Source: Halobacillus kuroshimensis DSM 18393
GTDB taxonomy: Bacteria > Bacillota > Bacilli > Bacillales > Halobacillaceae
Direction of reading: 5' to 3'
DNA: 64,000 nt
Assembly (NCBI RefSeq): GCF_000425705.1
Contig: NZ_AUDY01000008.1
Span: 992,001-1,056,000 of the forward strand
Part shown: positions 53,333 to 61,867 of the stretch, one piece after another
Numbering within the stretch: position 1 is the first letter of the stretch
Layout of the letters: each line of letters begins with the position of its first letter
The notes under the pieces: model-generated
Database searches by the model: none
What the model was told of the DNA's origin: nothing
What the model saw: the letters and a program-made list of their open reading frames with translations, nothing else
Translations under genes and position numbers: made by a program

Positions 53333-54973
53333 TTACTGATTTGACCGGATACTTGAAATGGTCCGGTTCAAGGAAATCTGCTCCGGATCGCATTCAATTT
53401 CAATGACTACAGGGACGTTCGACCGTAGAGCTTTCTCCAGGGCGCCTGAGAATTCCTCTGCTGTTTGTACATAGAACCCTTCCGCTCCCATATGACGGGC
53501 TATTTTACTGAACCGGACCTCTCCCAGGTCTGTTCCGGCGACCTGGTACGGGTAATGCATTTCCTGATGCATGCGGATGGTTCCATACATACGGTTGTTA
53601 AAGACAAGACTAATTACAGGAATGTTGTATCTGACGGCGGTCTCCACTTCCTGCATGGTCATCATAAACCCTCCATCTCCGGAGAGAGAGACGACGGTTT
53701 TGTCAGGAGATGCCAGCTTCACTCCAAGGGCTGCAGGGAGTCCGTAGCCCATTGCCCCGGATGTCGGACCCACATAGGAATGGGGATGACGAAACACAAA
53801 GAATGAATGAAGCCATCCCGCAAAATTACCAGCATCGTTGGTAATCACACTGTTTTCTTTGAGTTTGTGCTGCAAACACTCGATAACCCGGCCATTTAAC
53901 ATCTGCCTTCCAGCGTTGGTCAGCGTGCGTTCATATTTCAGCCGCCTTTGTTCCGCCCACGAAATCCATCCGGCGGTAATATGCATGGATCTCAGCTTTT
54001 TCAATGTCTGTCGTGCATCAGCGGCCACCCCCAGGAACGGCGGATGCACACTTCCAATCGTCTGTTCATCGATATCTATATGAATGACCTTGTGGTCGGG
54101 AGTGAGAAGCTTATAGTCCTGTGTTGTAATTTCTGATAAACGGGTGCCGACCGCAACAATCGTATCGGCTTGACGAACCGTTTCCAGAATCTCCGCATCG
54201 GTTCCTAACCCGAGATGGCCGGCATATAAACGGTGGTCATTTGGAAAGCTGTCATGTCTGCGAAAGGCTGTAACGACGGGAAGGCTGAAGCGTTCTGCGA
54301 AAGAGACCAGCTCTTGTTCTGCGCCTGCACGCTTAATCCCGCCCCCGGCAATCACCACCGGACGGACAGCGGAATTCAAGGCAGTCTTTACGGCTTCTAC
54401 TTCCTCATCAGAAGGTGCAGGTGCAGGTATTGTAACCGCCGTCCCGAATGTCATAAGGGCTTCTTTGTTCAAAATATCTTCAGGCAGCGAAACCACCACT
54501 GGTCCGGGCCGCCCCGTTTGTGCAATCCGGAAGGCACGCTGAATGATTTCGGTTGTCCGGGGCGGCTCTCTGATTTCCGCCACCCACTTCGCGATAGGTT
54601 TGAAAAAGGCTTCCAAATCCACTTCCTGAAACCCTTCACGCCCCTTGAAGCTGGAATGCACTTGTCCAAGGAGAACGACAAGAGGTGTGGAGTCCTGCGC
54701 AGCCGTATGGACACCAATAGCAAGGTTGGCCGCTCCAACTCCTCTAGTGGCCATGACGACTCCAGGACAGGAGCCCGCTTTCCCATAGGCTTCCGCCATA
54801 AACGATGCACCGCCTTCATGCCTGGCGGAAATCAACTGCATGGAACGTTCCCTTGATATAGCATCCAGCACCGGCAGAAAACTTTCCCCTGGGACGCAGA
54901 AAATATGTCGGACACCTTCCATTTTTATACACTCCACAATGGCCCGGGCACTGGACATAACCGCTTGCTTCAC
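53333..54973 (-). CDS. ThDP-dependent enzyme (acetolactate synthase/benzoylformate decarboxylase fold), candidate 2-oxoadipate decarboxylase
   Basis: 546 aa. Three-domain ThDP enzyme: catalytic Glu53 (SARHEGGASFMAEAYGK), central domain, and ThDP/Mg motif GDGGFMMTMQEVETAVRYNIPVISLVFNN. Family members make acetolactate or decarboxylate 2-oxo acids. Located between an aminotransferase (4-nt gap) and the aldehyde dehydrogenase (17-nt gap) in a lysine operon, so the substrate 2-oxoadipate, giving glutarate semialdehyde, is the simplest reading. No small (regulatory) subunit of acetolactate synthase is adjacent, which argues against branched-chain synthesis. The substrate is inference. Confidence 0.87.
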   Translation of the reverse strand: MKQAVMSSARAIVECIKMEGVRHIFCVPGESFLPVLDAISRERSMQLISARHEGGASFMAEAYGKAGSCPGVVMATRGVGAANLAIGVHTAAQDSTPLVVLLGQVHSSFKGREGFQEVDLEAFFKPIAKWVAEIREPPRTTEIIQRAFRIAQTGRPGPVVVSLPEDILNKEALMTFGTAVTIPAPAPSDEEVEAVKTALNSAVRPVVIAGGGIKRAGAEQELVSFAERFSLPVVTAFRRHDSFPNDHRLYAGHLGLGTDAEILETVRQADTIVAVGTRLSEITTQDYKLLTPDHKVIHIDIDEQTIGSVHPPFLGVAADARQTLKKLRSMHITAGWISWAEQRRLKYERTLTNAGRQMLNGRVIECLQHKLKENSVITNDAGNFAGWLHSFFVFRHPHSYVGPTSGAMGYGLPAALGVKLASPDKTVVSLSGDGGFMMTMQEVETAVRYNIPVISLVFNNRMYGTIRMHQEMHYPYQVAGTDLGEVRFSKIARHMGAEGFYVQTAEEFSGALEKALRSNVPVVIEIECDPEQISLNRTISSIRSNQ

Positions 54974-54977
54974 ACCA

Positions 54978-56147
54978 TCACCCTCCCTTCATCGCCTTTT
55001 TCATCCGCAGCACAGCCTCATGCAGACGCTCGACGGGGTGGGTCAGACTGATGCGGATGTACCCTTCTCCCTGCTGCCCAAAGGCTGTTCCGGGTGTTAG
55101 AATGATTCCGGCTTCATCGAGCATTTTTTCAGCAAAGCTCTGGGATGTGAACCCCTCCGGGACCTGCGCCCAGACAAAAAACGTCCCTCTTGGTTTTACA
55201 GCACGGACATTCATTTCCTCCAGCTCTGGAAGAATAATAGTAAAGCGCATCTCGTACGTCCTGTTATTGGCCACGACAGAATCAAAACTGCTGTTTAAAG
55301 CGGCTGCTCCCGCTTTTTGAATGGCAGGGAACTGCCCTGTGTCCCTGTTGCTTTTGACAAGACCGAGGCCTTGGATAAGTTCTTCGTTCCCCGCGGCATA
55401 TCCCATTCTCCACCCTGCCATATTGAAGCTTTTAGACAGAGAGCCGAATTCAATCCCAACATCCTTTCCTCCCTCAGCCTGTAGAAGACTTGGAGATTGA
55501 TAGTCTCCGAAGGTCACAAGATCATAAGCGGCATCCTGCAGAAGAATCAGTTGATTTTTTTTCGCAAATCGGACAGCTTGTTCATACGTTTCCATTCCAA
55601 CCGTTCCACCGGTCGGATTGTTCGGATAGTTCAGGATCATCAATTTTGCCCGGGTGCAGTCCCGCTCCGAAATTTGATCAAATGCAGGTGCAAAATTCTC
55701 CTCTGGATTGAGAGGATAAGGAATCGTCACCCCGTAGGCCAAATGCACAGCTGATTGATACACCGGGTAGCCGGGGTCCGGCGCCAGGACGCCGTCGCCA
55801 GGATTGAGCATGGACTGGATTAAATGGGCAATGCCTTCCTTTGAACCGATCAGGGCCAAGACCTCCCTGTCCACATCAAGGGATACATGAAAACGGCGCT
55901 GATAAAAATCGGTCACGGCCTGCTTGAATTCCATGCACCCATGATAAGGGGGATATTTATGGTTCTCCGGCTTTCTGACTTCCTGAATAAGCTTGTCTAT
56001 AATAAACGGCGGTGTAGAAAGATCCGGAGCTCCGATCCCCAGATCAATCACATCAATCCCCTGCGCCGTAAGAGCCATCTTCTTTTTATGAAAAAGAGAA
56101 AACAGATATGCAGGCAGACTCTGCACCTGTTTAGAAAGTGGAATCAT
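54978..56147 (-). CDS. Class I/II PLP aminotransferase, candidate 2-aminoadipate transaminase
   Basis: 389 aa, fold type I. Schiff-base Lys239 in GSLSKSFNMAGWRMGY; NYPNNPTG and DAAYDLVTF contact the cofactor. The LDLGIGAPDLSTPPFI start and HKYPPYHG resemble the LL-DAP/aspartate aminotransferase branch. First gene of the minus-strand operon; amino-group transfer from 2-aminoadipate is the expected role in context. ATG 56147 has GGAGGTAAGG before it. Confidence 0.87.
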   Translation of the reverse strand: MIPLSKQVQSLPAYLFSLFHKKKMALTAQGIDVIDLGIGAPDLSTPPFIIDKLIQEVRKPENHKYPPYHGCMEFKQAVTDFYQRRFHVSLDVDREVLALIGSKEGIAHLIQSMLNPGDGVLAPDPGYPVYQSAVHLAYGVTIPYPLNPEENFAPAFDQISERDCTRAKLMILNYPNNPTGGTVGMETYEQAVRFAKKNQLILLQDAAYDLVTFGDYQSPSLLQAEGGKDVGIEFGSLSKSFNMAGWRMGYAAGNEELIQGLGLVKSNRDTGQFPAIQKAGAAALNSSFDSVVANNRTYEMRFTIILPELEEMNVRAVKPRGTFFVWAQVPEGFTSQSFAEKMLDEAGIILTPGTAFGQQGEGYIRISLTHPVERLHEAVLRMKKAMKGG

Positions 56148-56188
56148 TTACCTTACCTCCAGCCTGTCCTATATTCACATTCACCGTA

Positions 56189-56218
56189 CTGTCTTATCCT
56201 ATTAGCTGGATAAGGCAG
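56189..56218. promoter_or_regulatory. Inverted repeat, candidate operator between divergent lysine operons
   Basis: CTGTCTTATCC (56189-56199), 8 bp, GGATAAGGCAG (56208-56218): 11-bp arms with one mismatch. It lies 42 nt upstream of the aminotransferase start, in the 239-bp gap shared by both operons. No regulator gene is adjacent. Confidence 0.5.
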
Positions 56219-56320
56219 GTATGATGATAGATTTTACCCATTCATAGGCTGCCCCCTTTCTGCATAGGATGAGATACACCCCGTAAAGGACAACTTTGAA
56301 CCGTAACCCCCGCGTTTCCC

Positions 56321-56364
56321 AAGCCAGTCGGATTCATACCACGTATGGGTTCTTCTGGCTTTTT
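56321..56364 (+). promoter_or_regulatory. Terminator-like hairpin in the CoA-transferase leader
   Basis: AAGCCAG (56321-56327) pairs with CTGGCTT (56355-56361), and inside it ATTCATAC (56332-56339) pairs with GTATGGGT (56343-56350, two G-T pairs); a T-run follows at 56360-56364. No plus-strand gene precedes it, and the start codon is only 23 nt further on, so it may be an attenuator. Confidence 0.55.
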
Positions 56365-56386
56365 CTATGGAAGGAAGTGGTCGTAA

Positions 56387-57574
56387 ATGGAGACAGCCTT
56401 GAAAGGACGTCGGATCCTTGATTTGACCCGTGTGCTGGCAGGCCCCTACTGTTCCATGATCCTCGGTGACCTTGGCGCAGAAGTCATAAAAATAGAGGCC
56501 CCGGGCGGCAGTGATGAAACACGCTGCTGGGGTCCTCCCTTCAAAAATGGAGTCAGCTCCTATTTTTTGTGTACCAATCGGAACAAAAAAAGCTTAACAG
56601 TGAACCTCAAAAAGCCGGAAGGCATACAGATCATCGAAAAACTCGTCCAAACATGCGATGTGGTCATTCATAACTTCAAGACAGGGACGATGGAAAAGCT
56701 CGGAATCGGATATGACCGTTTAAAAGAGATCCATCCAGGGATCGTCTTCTGTTCTATTACCGGGTTCGGCGAAACCGGACCGTACCGTGACAGACCGGGA
56801 TACGATTTTATCATTCAGGCCATGAGCGGCTTAATGAGCATTACCGGAGATGAAACATCCGGCCCGCAGAAACTGGGAGTAGCGATTACCGATATTCTGA
56901 CCGGTCTTTATGCGTGCATCGGCATCCAGTCCGCTTTATTGGAACGCGAGGTTTCCGGAACAGGGCAGAAAATCGACCTGTCCCTTTTCGATTCAGCTGT
57001 AAGCGCCCTTGTGAATATCGGCAGCAATTATTTAATGACCGGTCATCTACCTGAAAGACTCGGCAGCCGTCATGCCAATATCGTCCCATACCAATCGTTC
57101 TATACGAAGGACGGAGAAATTGTTATTGCTGTAGGAAATGACCGGCAGTTCATGCAATTGGCAGAAATGCTCGGTAAACCCGAACTGGGATCGGATGAGA
57201 AGTTCAACTCCAATACGGGAAGAGTAGAAAACAGGAAGGAACTTTCAGCCATCCTGCAGAAGTTGTTTCTAGAGGGAAATACTTCCTTTTGGGAACAAGC
57301 CTGCCTGGCTAGGAATATCCCTTTCGGCCCCATCCAAACGTTGGAGGACGTCCGGAACGACCCGCAATTAAAGGACAGGGAAATGTTTATCCGCATGCAT
57401 CACCCACAAGCCGGAGCGACATCCATCATCGGAAGTCCGTTGAAACTCTCAAAAACTCCCGTAACCTACCGCACGGCTCCACCTGAACCAGGTGCCGACA
57501 GTGCTGTCCTTCTATCGGAACTCGGCTATGCCCCAAACGAAATACAACGACTGAAAAAAGGTGAGATCATATAA
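56387..57574 (+). CDS. Class III (CaiB/BaiF) CoA-transferase, candidate glutarate CoA-transferase
   Basis: 395 aa. ILDLTRVLAGPYCSMILGDLGAEVIKIE start, GFGETGPYRDRPGYDFIIQAMSGLMS, and catalytic Asp169 (GVAITDILTGLYA), the same number as in formyl-CoA transferase. These enzymes swap CoA between two acids; human SUGCT does so for glutarate. Followed at 11 nt by a glutaryl-CoA-dehydrogenase-like gene, which makes glutarate (with succinyl-CoA as donor) the likely substrate. Site GGAAGGAAGTGG precedes the ATG. Confidence 0.88.
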   Translation: METALKGRRILDLTRVLAGPYCSMILGDLGAEVIKIEAPGGSDETRCWGPPFKNGVSSYFLCTNRNKKSLTVNLKKPEGIQIIEKLVQTCDVVIHNFKTGTMEKLGIGYDRLKEIHPGIVFCSITGFGETGPYRDRPGYDFIIQAMSGLMSITGDETSGPQKLGVAITDILTGLYACIGIQSALLEREVSGTGQKIDLSLFDSAVSALVNIGSNYLMTGHLPERLGSRHANIVPYQSFYTKDGEIVIAVGNDRQFMQLAEMLGKPELGSDEKFNSNTGRVENRKELSAILQKLFLEGNTSFWEQACLARNIPFGPIQTLEDVRNDPQLKDREMFIRMHHPQAGATSIIGSPLKLSKTPVTYRTAPPEPGADSAVLLSELGYAPNEIQRLKKGEII

Positions 57575-57585
57575 GGAGTGATGGT

Positions 57586-58773
57586 ATGAATTTTTCATTT
57601 ACGCAGGAACAGGACATGCTTCGTAAAACGGTCCGCAGCTTCGTTGATCAGGAAATTATGCCGAACATCAGACAATGGGATGCTTCCGGTCATTTTGACC
57701 ACGGTGTCCTTCGACAGCTGGCAGACCTTGGGCTGATGGGGGTATGCATACCTGAAGATTATGGAGGAAGCGGGATGGATTATAACGCCCTGGCGATTGT
57801 ATGCGAGGAACTGGAGCGTGGCGATACCGCTTTCCGCACCGCGGTATCTGTGCACACAGGCCTGAACTGTATGACGCTTCTGCAGTGGGCCTCCGAGGAA
57901 CAGAAGCAGCGTTATCTCATCCCTCAGGCCAAAGGAGAAAAAGTGGGTGCGTTTGGACTCACGGAACCAGGCGCCGGATCTGATGTTGCTGCCCTTCAGA
58001 CGACGGCTGTCAAAGATGGGACCGAATACGTTTTGAACGGGCAGAAAACCTGGATCTCCCTCTGTGATGCTGCCGATCATTTTCTCGTCTTTGCCTATAC
58101 AGATAAAAGTAAAAAGCACCACGGTATATCCGCCTTTATAGTGGAACGGACATTCCCAGGCTTTTCATCAAAAGCTCAAAAAGGAAAGCTCGGCATACGT
58201 GCGGGGAATACGGGAGAATTGTTTTTTGATGGTGTGCGCGTGCCGGAAGATAACCTGGTCGGGCAGGAAGGAGACGGGTTTAAAATAGCGATGTCCGCCC
58301 TTGATAATGGACGCTTTACTGTCGCAGCCGGAGCCTGCGGACAAATTATGGCCTGCCTGGAAGCATGCGTGGATTACTGCCTTGAGCGGAAAACGTTCGG
58401 AATGGAAATCGGCAGGCATCAGCTCGTCCAGCAGATGATCGCCCGAATGGAAGCCGGCCTGCAGATGAGCCGCCTGCTCGTCTATAAAGCAGGTGAATTA
58501 AAAAACGAAGGAAAAAGAAACACAAGAGAAACATCTCTGGCCAAATGGCAGGCGTGCGATTTTGCCAACAAAGCCGCTGATGATGCTGTACAGATTCATG
58601 GTGCTTATGGTTATTCTGATGAATACCCAGTTGAACGGTATCTGAGGAATTCCAAAGCTCCAGTCATTTATGAAGGCACACGGGAGATCCATACCATCAT
58701 GCAGGCCGAGTATGTCCTCGGATATCGGAAAGATAAACCATTAGACCGCATGCTGCCGGCGTGGAAGTCTTAA
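57586..58773 (+). CDS. Acyl-CoA dehydrogenase, glutaryl-CoA dehydrogenase-like
   Basis: 395 aa, FAD enzyme. Catalytic base Glu363 (VIYEGTREIH). The segment EELERGDTAFRTAVSVHTGL parallels human GCDH (ELERVDSGYRSAMSV): Arg84 and Ser88 correspond to Arg94 and Ser98, which hold the distal carboxylate of glutaryl-CoA, and Glu77 to Glu87. Butyryl-CoA dehydrogenases lack that arginine. Likely converts glutaryl-CoA to crotonyl-CoA and CO2. Second gene of the plus-strand operon; GGAGTG precedes the ATG, and a terminator follows. Confidence 0.87.
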   Translation: MNFSFTQEQDMLRKTVRSFVDQEIMPNIRQWDASGHFDHGVLRQLADLGLMGVCIPEDYGGSGMDYNALAIVCEELERGDTAFRTAVSVHTGLNCMTLLQWASEEQKQRYLIPQAKGEKVGAFGLTEPGAGSDVAALQTTAVKDGTEYVLNGQKTWISLCDAADHFLVFAYTDKSKKHHGISAFIVERTFPGFSSKAQKGKLGIRAGNTGELFFDGVRVPEDNLVGQEGDGFKIAMSALDNGRFTVAAGACGQIMACLEACVDYCLERKTFGMEIGRHQLVQQMIARMEAGLQMSRLLVYKAGELKNEGKRNTRETSLAKWQACDFANKAADDAVQIHGAYGYSDEYPVERYLRNSKAPVIYEGTREIHTIMQAEYVLGYRKDKPLDRMLPAWKS

Positions 58774-58784
58774 ATCAATTAAAA

Positions 58785-58822
58785 AACAACAGCCTGCAGG
58801 TGCCCCCCTGCAGGCTGTTGTT
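58785..58822. terminator. Bidirectional terminator
   Basis: A perfect 16-bp stem, 58785-58800 with 58807-58822 (AACAACAGCCTGCAGG), between convergent genes. Confidence 0.92.
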
Positions 58823-58824
58823 CC

Positions 58825-59793
58825 TTACCCTTTCCACTCAAAGCTGCTCTCACTTCTCATTTTGATTCGAGGATGCTTCCGAAGCTCTCCAGCCAGTTGA
58901 AAAAGAGCTTCATCTTTTTGTTTCGCCTCAATCATACAGTCAATCTGGTCTGTTGTACCGGCGGTTTTCTCAATGAAAGTCAGGAACATATCCGGATCAA
59001 CGTAATCCGCATGACTTTTGAATGCTTCCGGGCTTTTTGGGCTGGAGATATGCATTTTCACAGGAAGCGGGGAATGAGTCCACGTCCCAAGTACGCGGCT
59101 CCAATTCTCTTCCCATTCCTTATGATCATAGTTCGCCATATGATGATGAAGATCAAAAACGAGGGGGATTTGAAGTTTTTCACATACATAGAGACAATCA
59201 TTCAACGTGTAGGAAGTATCATCATTTTCAATCATCACCATTTTCTGGATCCCTTTCGGCACATGTGCCCAGTTCTCTATAAAACGCTCCAGAGATGATT
59301 CTTTATCCTTGTACCGCCCTCCGAGGTGGAAGACGCATCGATGGGTCGGATCGATCCCCATATGGTGCAGAAGGAGATAATGATACTTCAACACAGTGAT
59401 AGACGATTGGAAAATCTCTTGATCACGGGCGTTCAGCACCACAAAATGATCAGGGTGGAAATCCAGGCGCATCCCATTCTCTCCGGCGTAATCTCCAAGC
59501 ATCTTCAAGTCCTGCTTAATCGGACCGATGTAATCCCACCCTTGCAAAGCCTCATGCGTGGCGAGGGGAACAAGACGGGAACTCAATCGAAAAAACTGGA
59601 TATCGTGTGCTTTGTTATGCTTCAAAAGTCTGAGGCAGTTCTGTAAATTGGCAGAAGCGGTCCGCTCCAGTTTCCTTTTTGCAGCTTCTTGATCTTTCAT
59701 CTGAGCAAATCGTTTATAAGTTACGGTCTGAGAAGGAGAAGCATTGTGCAGATGAACACTCATAGCCACATAACCGAGTCGGAATAAAGTCAT
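58825..59793 (-). CDS. uvsE: UV damage endonuclease
   Basis: 322 aa from ATG 59793 (in-frame ATG 59799, GTG and TTG just upstream also possible). TIM-barrel UvdE family: FRLGYVAMSVHLHNASPSQTVTYKRF start, FFRLSSRLVPLATHE, MRLDFHPDHFVVLNA, CVFHLGGRYKDKESSLERF, MIENDDTSYTLNDC, VFDLHHHMANY, and MIEAKQKDEALFQL carry the metal-ligand His/Glu/Asp residues. Nicks DNA 5' of UV photoproducts. Monocistronic. Confidence 0.94.
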   Translation of the reverse strand: MTLFRLGYVAMSVHLHNASPSQTVTYKRFAQMKDQEAAKRKLERTASANLQNCLRLLKHNKAHDIQFFRLSSRLVPLATHEALQGWDYIGPIKQDLKMLGDYAGENGMRLDFHPDHFVVLNARDQEIFQSSITVLKYHYLLLHHMGIDPTHRCVFHLGGRYKDKESSLERFIENWAHVPKGIQKMVMIENDDTSYTLNDCLYVCEKLQIPLVFDLHHHMANYDHKEWEENWSRVLGTWTHSPLPVKMHISSPKSPEAFKSHADYVDPDMFLTFIEKTAGTTDQIDCMIEAKQKDEALFQLAGELRKHPRIKMRSESSFEWKG

Positions 59794-59842
59794 AACCATC
59801 ACCAAGATTCTTTTTCTATATCATCTGTCATGGAATTCCCGC

Positions 59843-60139
59843 TTATGCATGGTCCATTCGTTTTAACAGCACCCAGCTCATACTGAGGAAAAGAGGATAA
59901 AAAACAAGGGCTAGTGCGATCGGCATCACCCAGGTGAACATACTGACACTCACGGGCACGGCTGTTAAAATGAACCACTTCACCGTCAGCGTAACAAGTA
60001 CGACACTGGGAAGAAGCACAGCCAGGTATCCCGTTGTTACATCCGTTCTCTTCGTGAAATAGCAGCCAAGACCTGTACATATAAGAGCACTTCCTACGAG
60101 GAACAATCCAAACAAGGTCAGTATCATGGAAATACTCAA
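59843..60139 (-). CDS. Small three-helix membrane protein, unknown
   Basis: 98 aa from TTG 60139, with AAGGAGGCG well spaced before it; the frame continues to 60235 without a site. Three hydrophobic segments (about 3-25, 37-60, 68-92). Not recognised. Confidence 0.6.
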   Translation of the reverse strand: MSISMILTLFGLFLVGSALICTGLGCYFTKRTDVTTGYLAVLLPSVVLVTLTVKWFILTAVPVSVSMFTWVMPIALALVFYPLFLSMSWVLLKRMDHA

Positions 60140-60335
60140 TGGAAACGCCTCCTTACTATATGTCCTTCTAGATGAATGATGGGATCCCCTGCCATTTTCC
60201 TCATTTTCCCACTTGATGTTTTCCGAATGTTTCACTACCCATCAATACGGATATACACCTTAATGTGTACACGATGAATTACAAAAAAGAGCGTAATGAT
60301 ACACAAGTTAGAAACTACCAGAGGAGGAAATTAAA

Positions 60336-60635
60336 ATGAAAGATCCAAAAGAACAGGCAGCACAGATGAATGAAGAGAAAAAAGATGAAATCATGAGCAA
60401 CTTCCAAACATTTAAGGACTACCTCGGTGATAAAGTCAATAAAGGCGAAAAATTGGGCCTTGGTGAAGAAGGTCTTACAAAGGGCGCTAAACGCGTAGCG
60501 GATTATTTAGCTGAATACGAAGAACCGAGAAACAGGGAAGAAAAGGTTCTCAATGAACTGTGGAATGCGGCGGACAATAATGAGCGGGAGCACATTGCAC
60601 ACGCTCTTGTAAAAATGGCCGACCAAACCAATTAA
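60336..60635 (+). CDS. DUF3243 protein, YmfJ-like
   Basis: 99 aa, acidic, all-helical. Central segment FKDYLGDKVNKGEKLGLGEEGLTKGAKRVADYLAEYEEPRNREEKVLNELWNAADNNEREHIAHALVKMA aligns with DUF3243/YmfJ. Role unknown. ATG follows AGAGGAGG; strong terminator behind. Confidence 0.88.
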   Translation: MKDPKEQAAQMNEEKKDEIMSNFQTFKDYLGDKVNKGEKLGLGEEGLTKGAKRVADYLAEYEEPRNREEKVLNELWNAADNNEREHIAHALVKMADQTN

Positions 60636-60641
60636 AACCAG

Positions 60642-60676
60642 AACCCCCGAGGCTGATGCAGCCCTCGGGGGTTTTT
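60642..60676. terminator. Terminator between DUF3243 gene and cblS
   Basis: AACCCCCGAGG (60642-60652) with CCTCGGGGGTT (60663-60673), then TTT. Confidence 0.9.
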
Positions 60677-61392
60677 TAACGTGGAAGGAGAGGGTGGAAC
60701 AACGCCCCTGCTGCTTTACGGAGCGCTGCTTCCTCTTCTTTTTTATAGCTGATGATAAAGCAGGTGGAAGGGCCGCCTGATTTATTTATATCCAATGAAC
60801 AATGTTCAGGAAAAGTTTCTGCTAAATCGTTCGCTTTCAACATTTCCTGCAGCTCGTAAAGAATTCCTTTGGAGCCGACAGGAACCATTTCAAAAACGGA
60901 CGGATGATCAGCGAGTTCTTTGAATAACGACAACGGTGCTATCCGGTCCTGCTTTTCCATCACTTCCTGCCCGACCAGCGGCTCACCGATGACAGCAAAG
61001 GCTGCATATTCCGGCGTACAGCCTGTCTTTACTTTTGACGGGCTTACTTTCCCCATGACAGTAAGGCTGAGCGCAGACTGCTGCAGAGGAAAATTGGATT
61101 CTGTGCTTCCAGTCACGGAAACAGAAAGACCGAGACCTTCAGTCAATTCGTTGACCCGATCCACGCACGGCTGCCACACTCCTTCTCCTGAAAAATTGTG
61201 CAGCAGAATGGATAATGGCTCCGCTCCTACTGCGTAATTTTCCATAAAAGCCACCCTGAACATAGATTCCGCCACAAGTGGATAAGGAGCTTGGATGTGA
61301 TCGGCATCCTTTTCGCCAATGTTCGCTGCGTTATCAGAACTGATGACCAGATCGAACTGTTTATCAAAAGGAATAAACGTACTATCCCGCAC
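60676..61392 (-). CDS. cblS: Alpha-ribazole kinase CblS-like
   Basis: 238 aa, PurM/AIR-synthase-like fold by pattern (FDLVISSDNAANIGEKDADHIQAPYPLVAESMFRVAFMENYAVGAEPLSILLHNF; SVSVTGSTESNFPLQQSALSLTVMGKV). In Listeria and Geobacillus, CblS phosphorylates imported alpha-ribazole, bypassing CobT. It overlaps the cblT-like gene by 11 nt, the same pairing. Last gene of the cobalamin salvage operon. Confidence 0.83.
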   Translation of the reverse strand: MRDSTFIPFDKQFDLVISSDNAANIGEKDADHIQAPYPLVAESMFRVAFMENYAVGAEPLSILLHNFSGEGVWQPCVDRVNELTEGLGLSVSVTGSTESNFPLQQSALSLTVMGKVSPSKVKTGCTPEYAAFAVIGEPLVGQEVMEKQDRIAPLSLFKELADHPSVFEMVPVGSKGILYELQEMLKANDLAETFPEHCSLDINKSGGPSTCFIISYKKEEEAALRKAAGALFHPLLPR

Positions 61393-61867
61393 TGACTTTC
61401 CCCTCCTTTACCCCCATGAGTGCCGGTTTTATTTTCTGTAATACGAAGCAGAACAAGATGACATTAATGCAAGCCCCTGCCGTGAGAGCTGGTACAAGAG
61501 CCCAGTAAAACACAGAGTTCATCATCCATAAAAAAGGGAGCGGTAAAACAAGGCTGTTGAAGGTGATGAAAAACAAATATCCCATCCATCTGCTCTTATT
61601 GTAGATAAAAGGAAACAGCAAAAGAAGCATAGCCATTTCCACCGAAATAAACAGATGAAAAGGACCGAGTGGAAAACCGCCGGTTAATGCGGAAAGAAGA
61701 TGGCCGAGACCACCGGCAACCGCTCCACTGACTGGTCCAAGAAGAATAGATGCAAGAAGCGCCGGCACTGCATCAAGCGCGATACTTCCAATACCGACAG
61801 GGATTTTCAATAAGCCGCCTAGAGCGGCCATGGAAGTGAACATTGCAGTCCACACGAATTTCTTCAC
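61382..61867 (-). CDS. cblT: Alpha-ribazole transporter CblT-like (ECF S component)
   Basis: 161 aa, five to six helices; LKIPVGIGSIALDAVPALLASILLGPVSGAVAGGLGHLLSALTGGFPLGPFHL is typical of ECF substrate-binding components. Adjacent to cblS, so alpha-ribazole is the probable ligand. Needs an ECF ATPase/T module from elsewhere in the genome. Overlaps the adenosyltransferase gene by 4 nt. Confidence 0.85.
   Translation of the reverse strand: MKKFVWTAMFTSMAALGGLLKIPVGIGSIALDAVPALLASILLGPVSGAVAGGLGHLLSALTGGFPLGPFHLFISVEMAMLLLLFPFIYNKSRWMGYLFFITFNSLVLPLPFLWMMNSVFYWALVPALTAGACINVILFCFVLQKIKPALMGVKEGKVSAG

Noticed and set aside
54233-54856. 207-codon plus-strand frame
   Set aside because: Antisense to the ThDP enzyme; Arg/Cys/Gly-rich translation without a fold pattern.
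57595-58122. 175-codon minus-strand frame
   Set aside because: Antisense to the acyl-CoA dehydrogenase.
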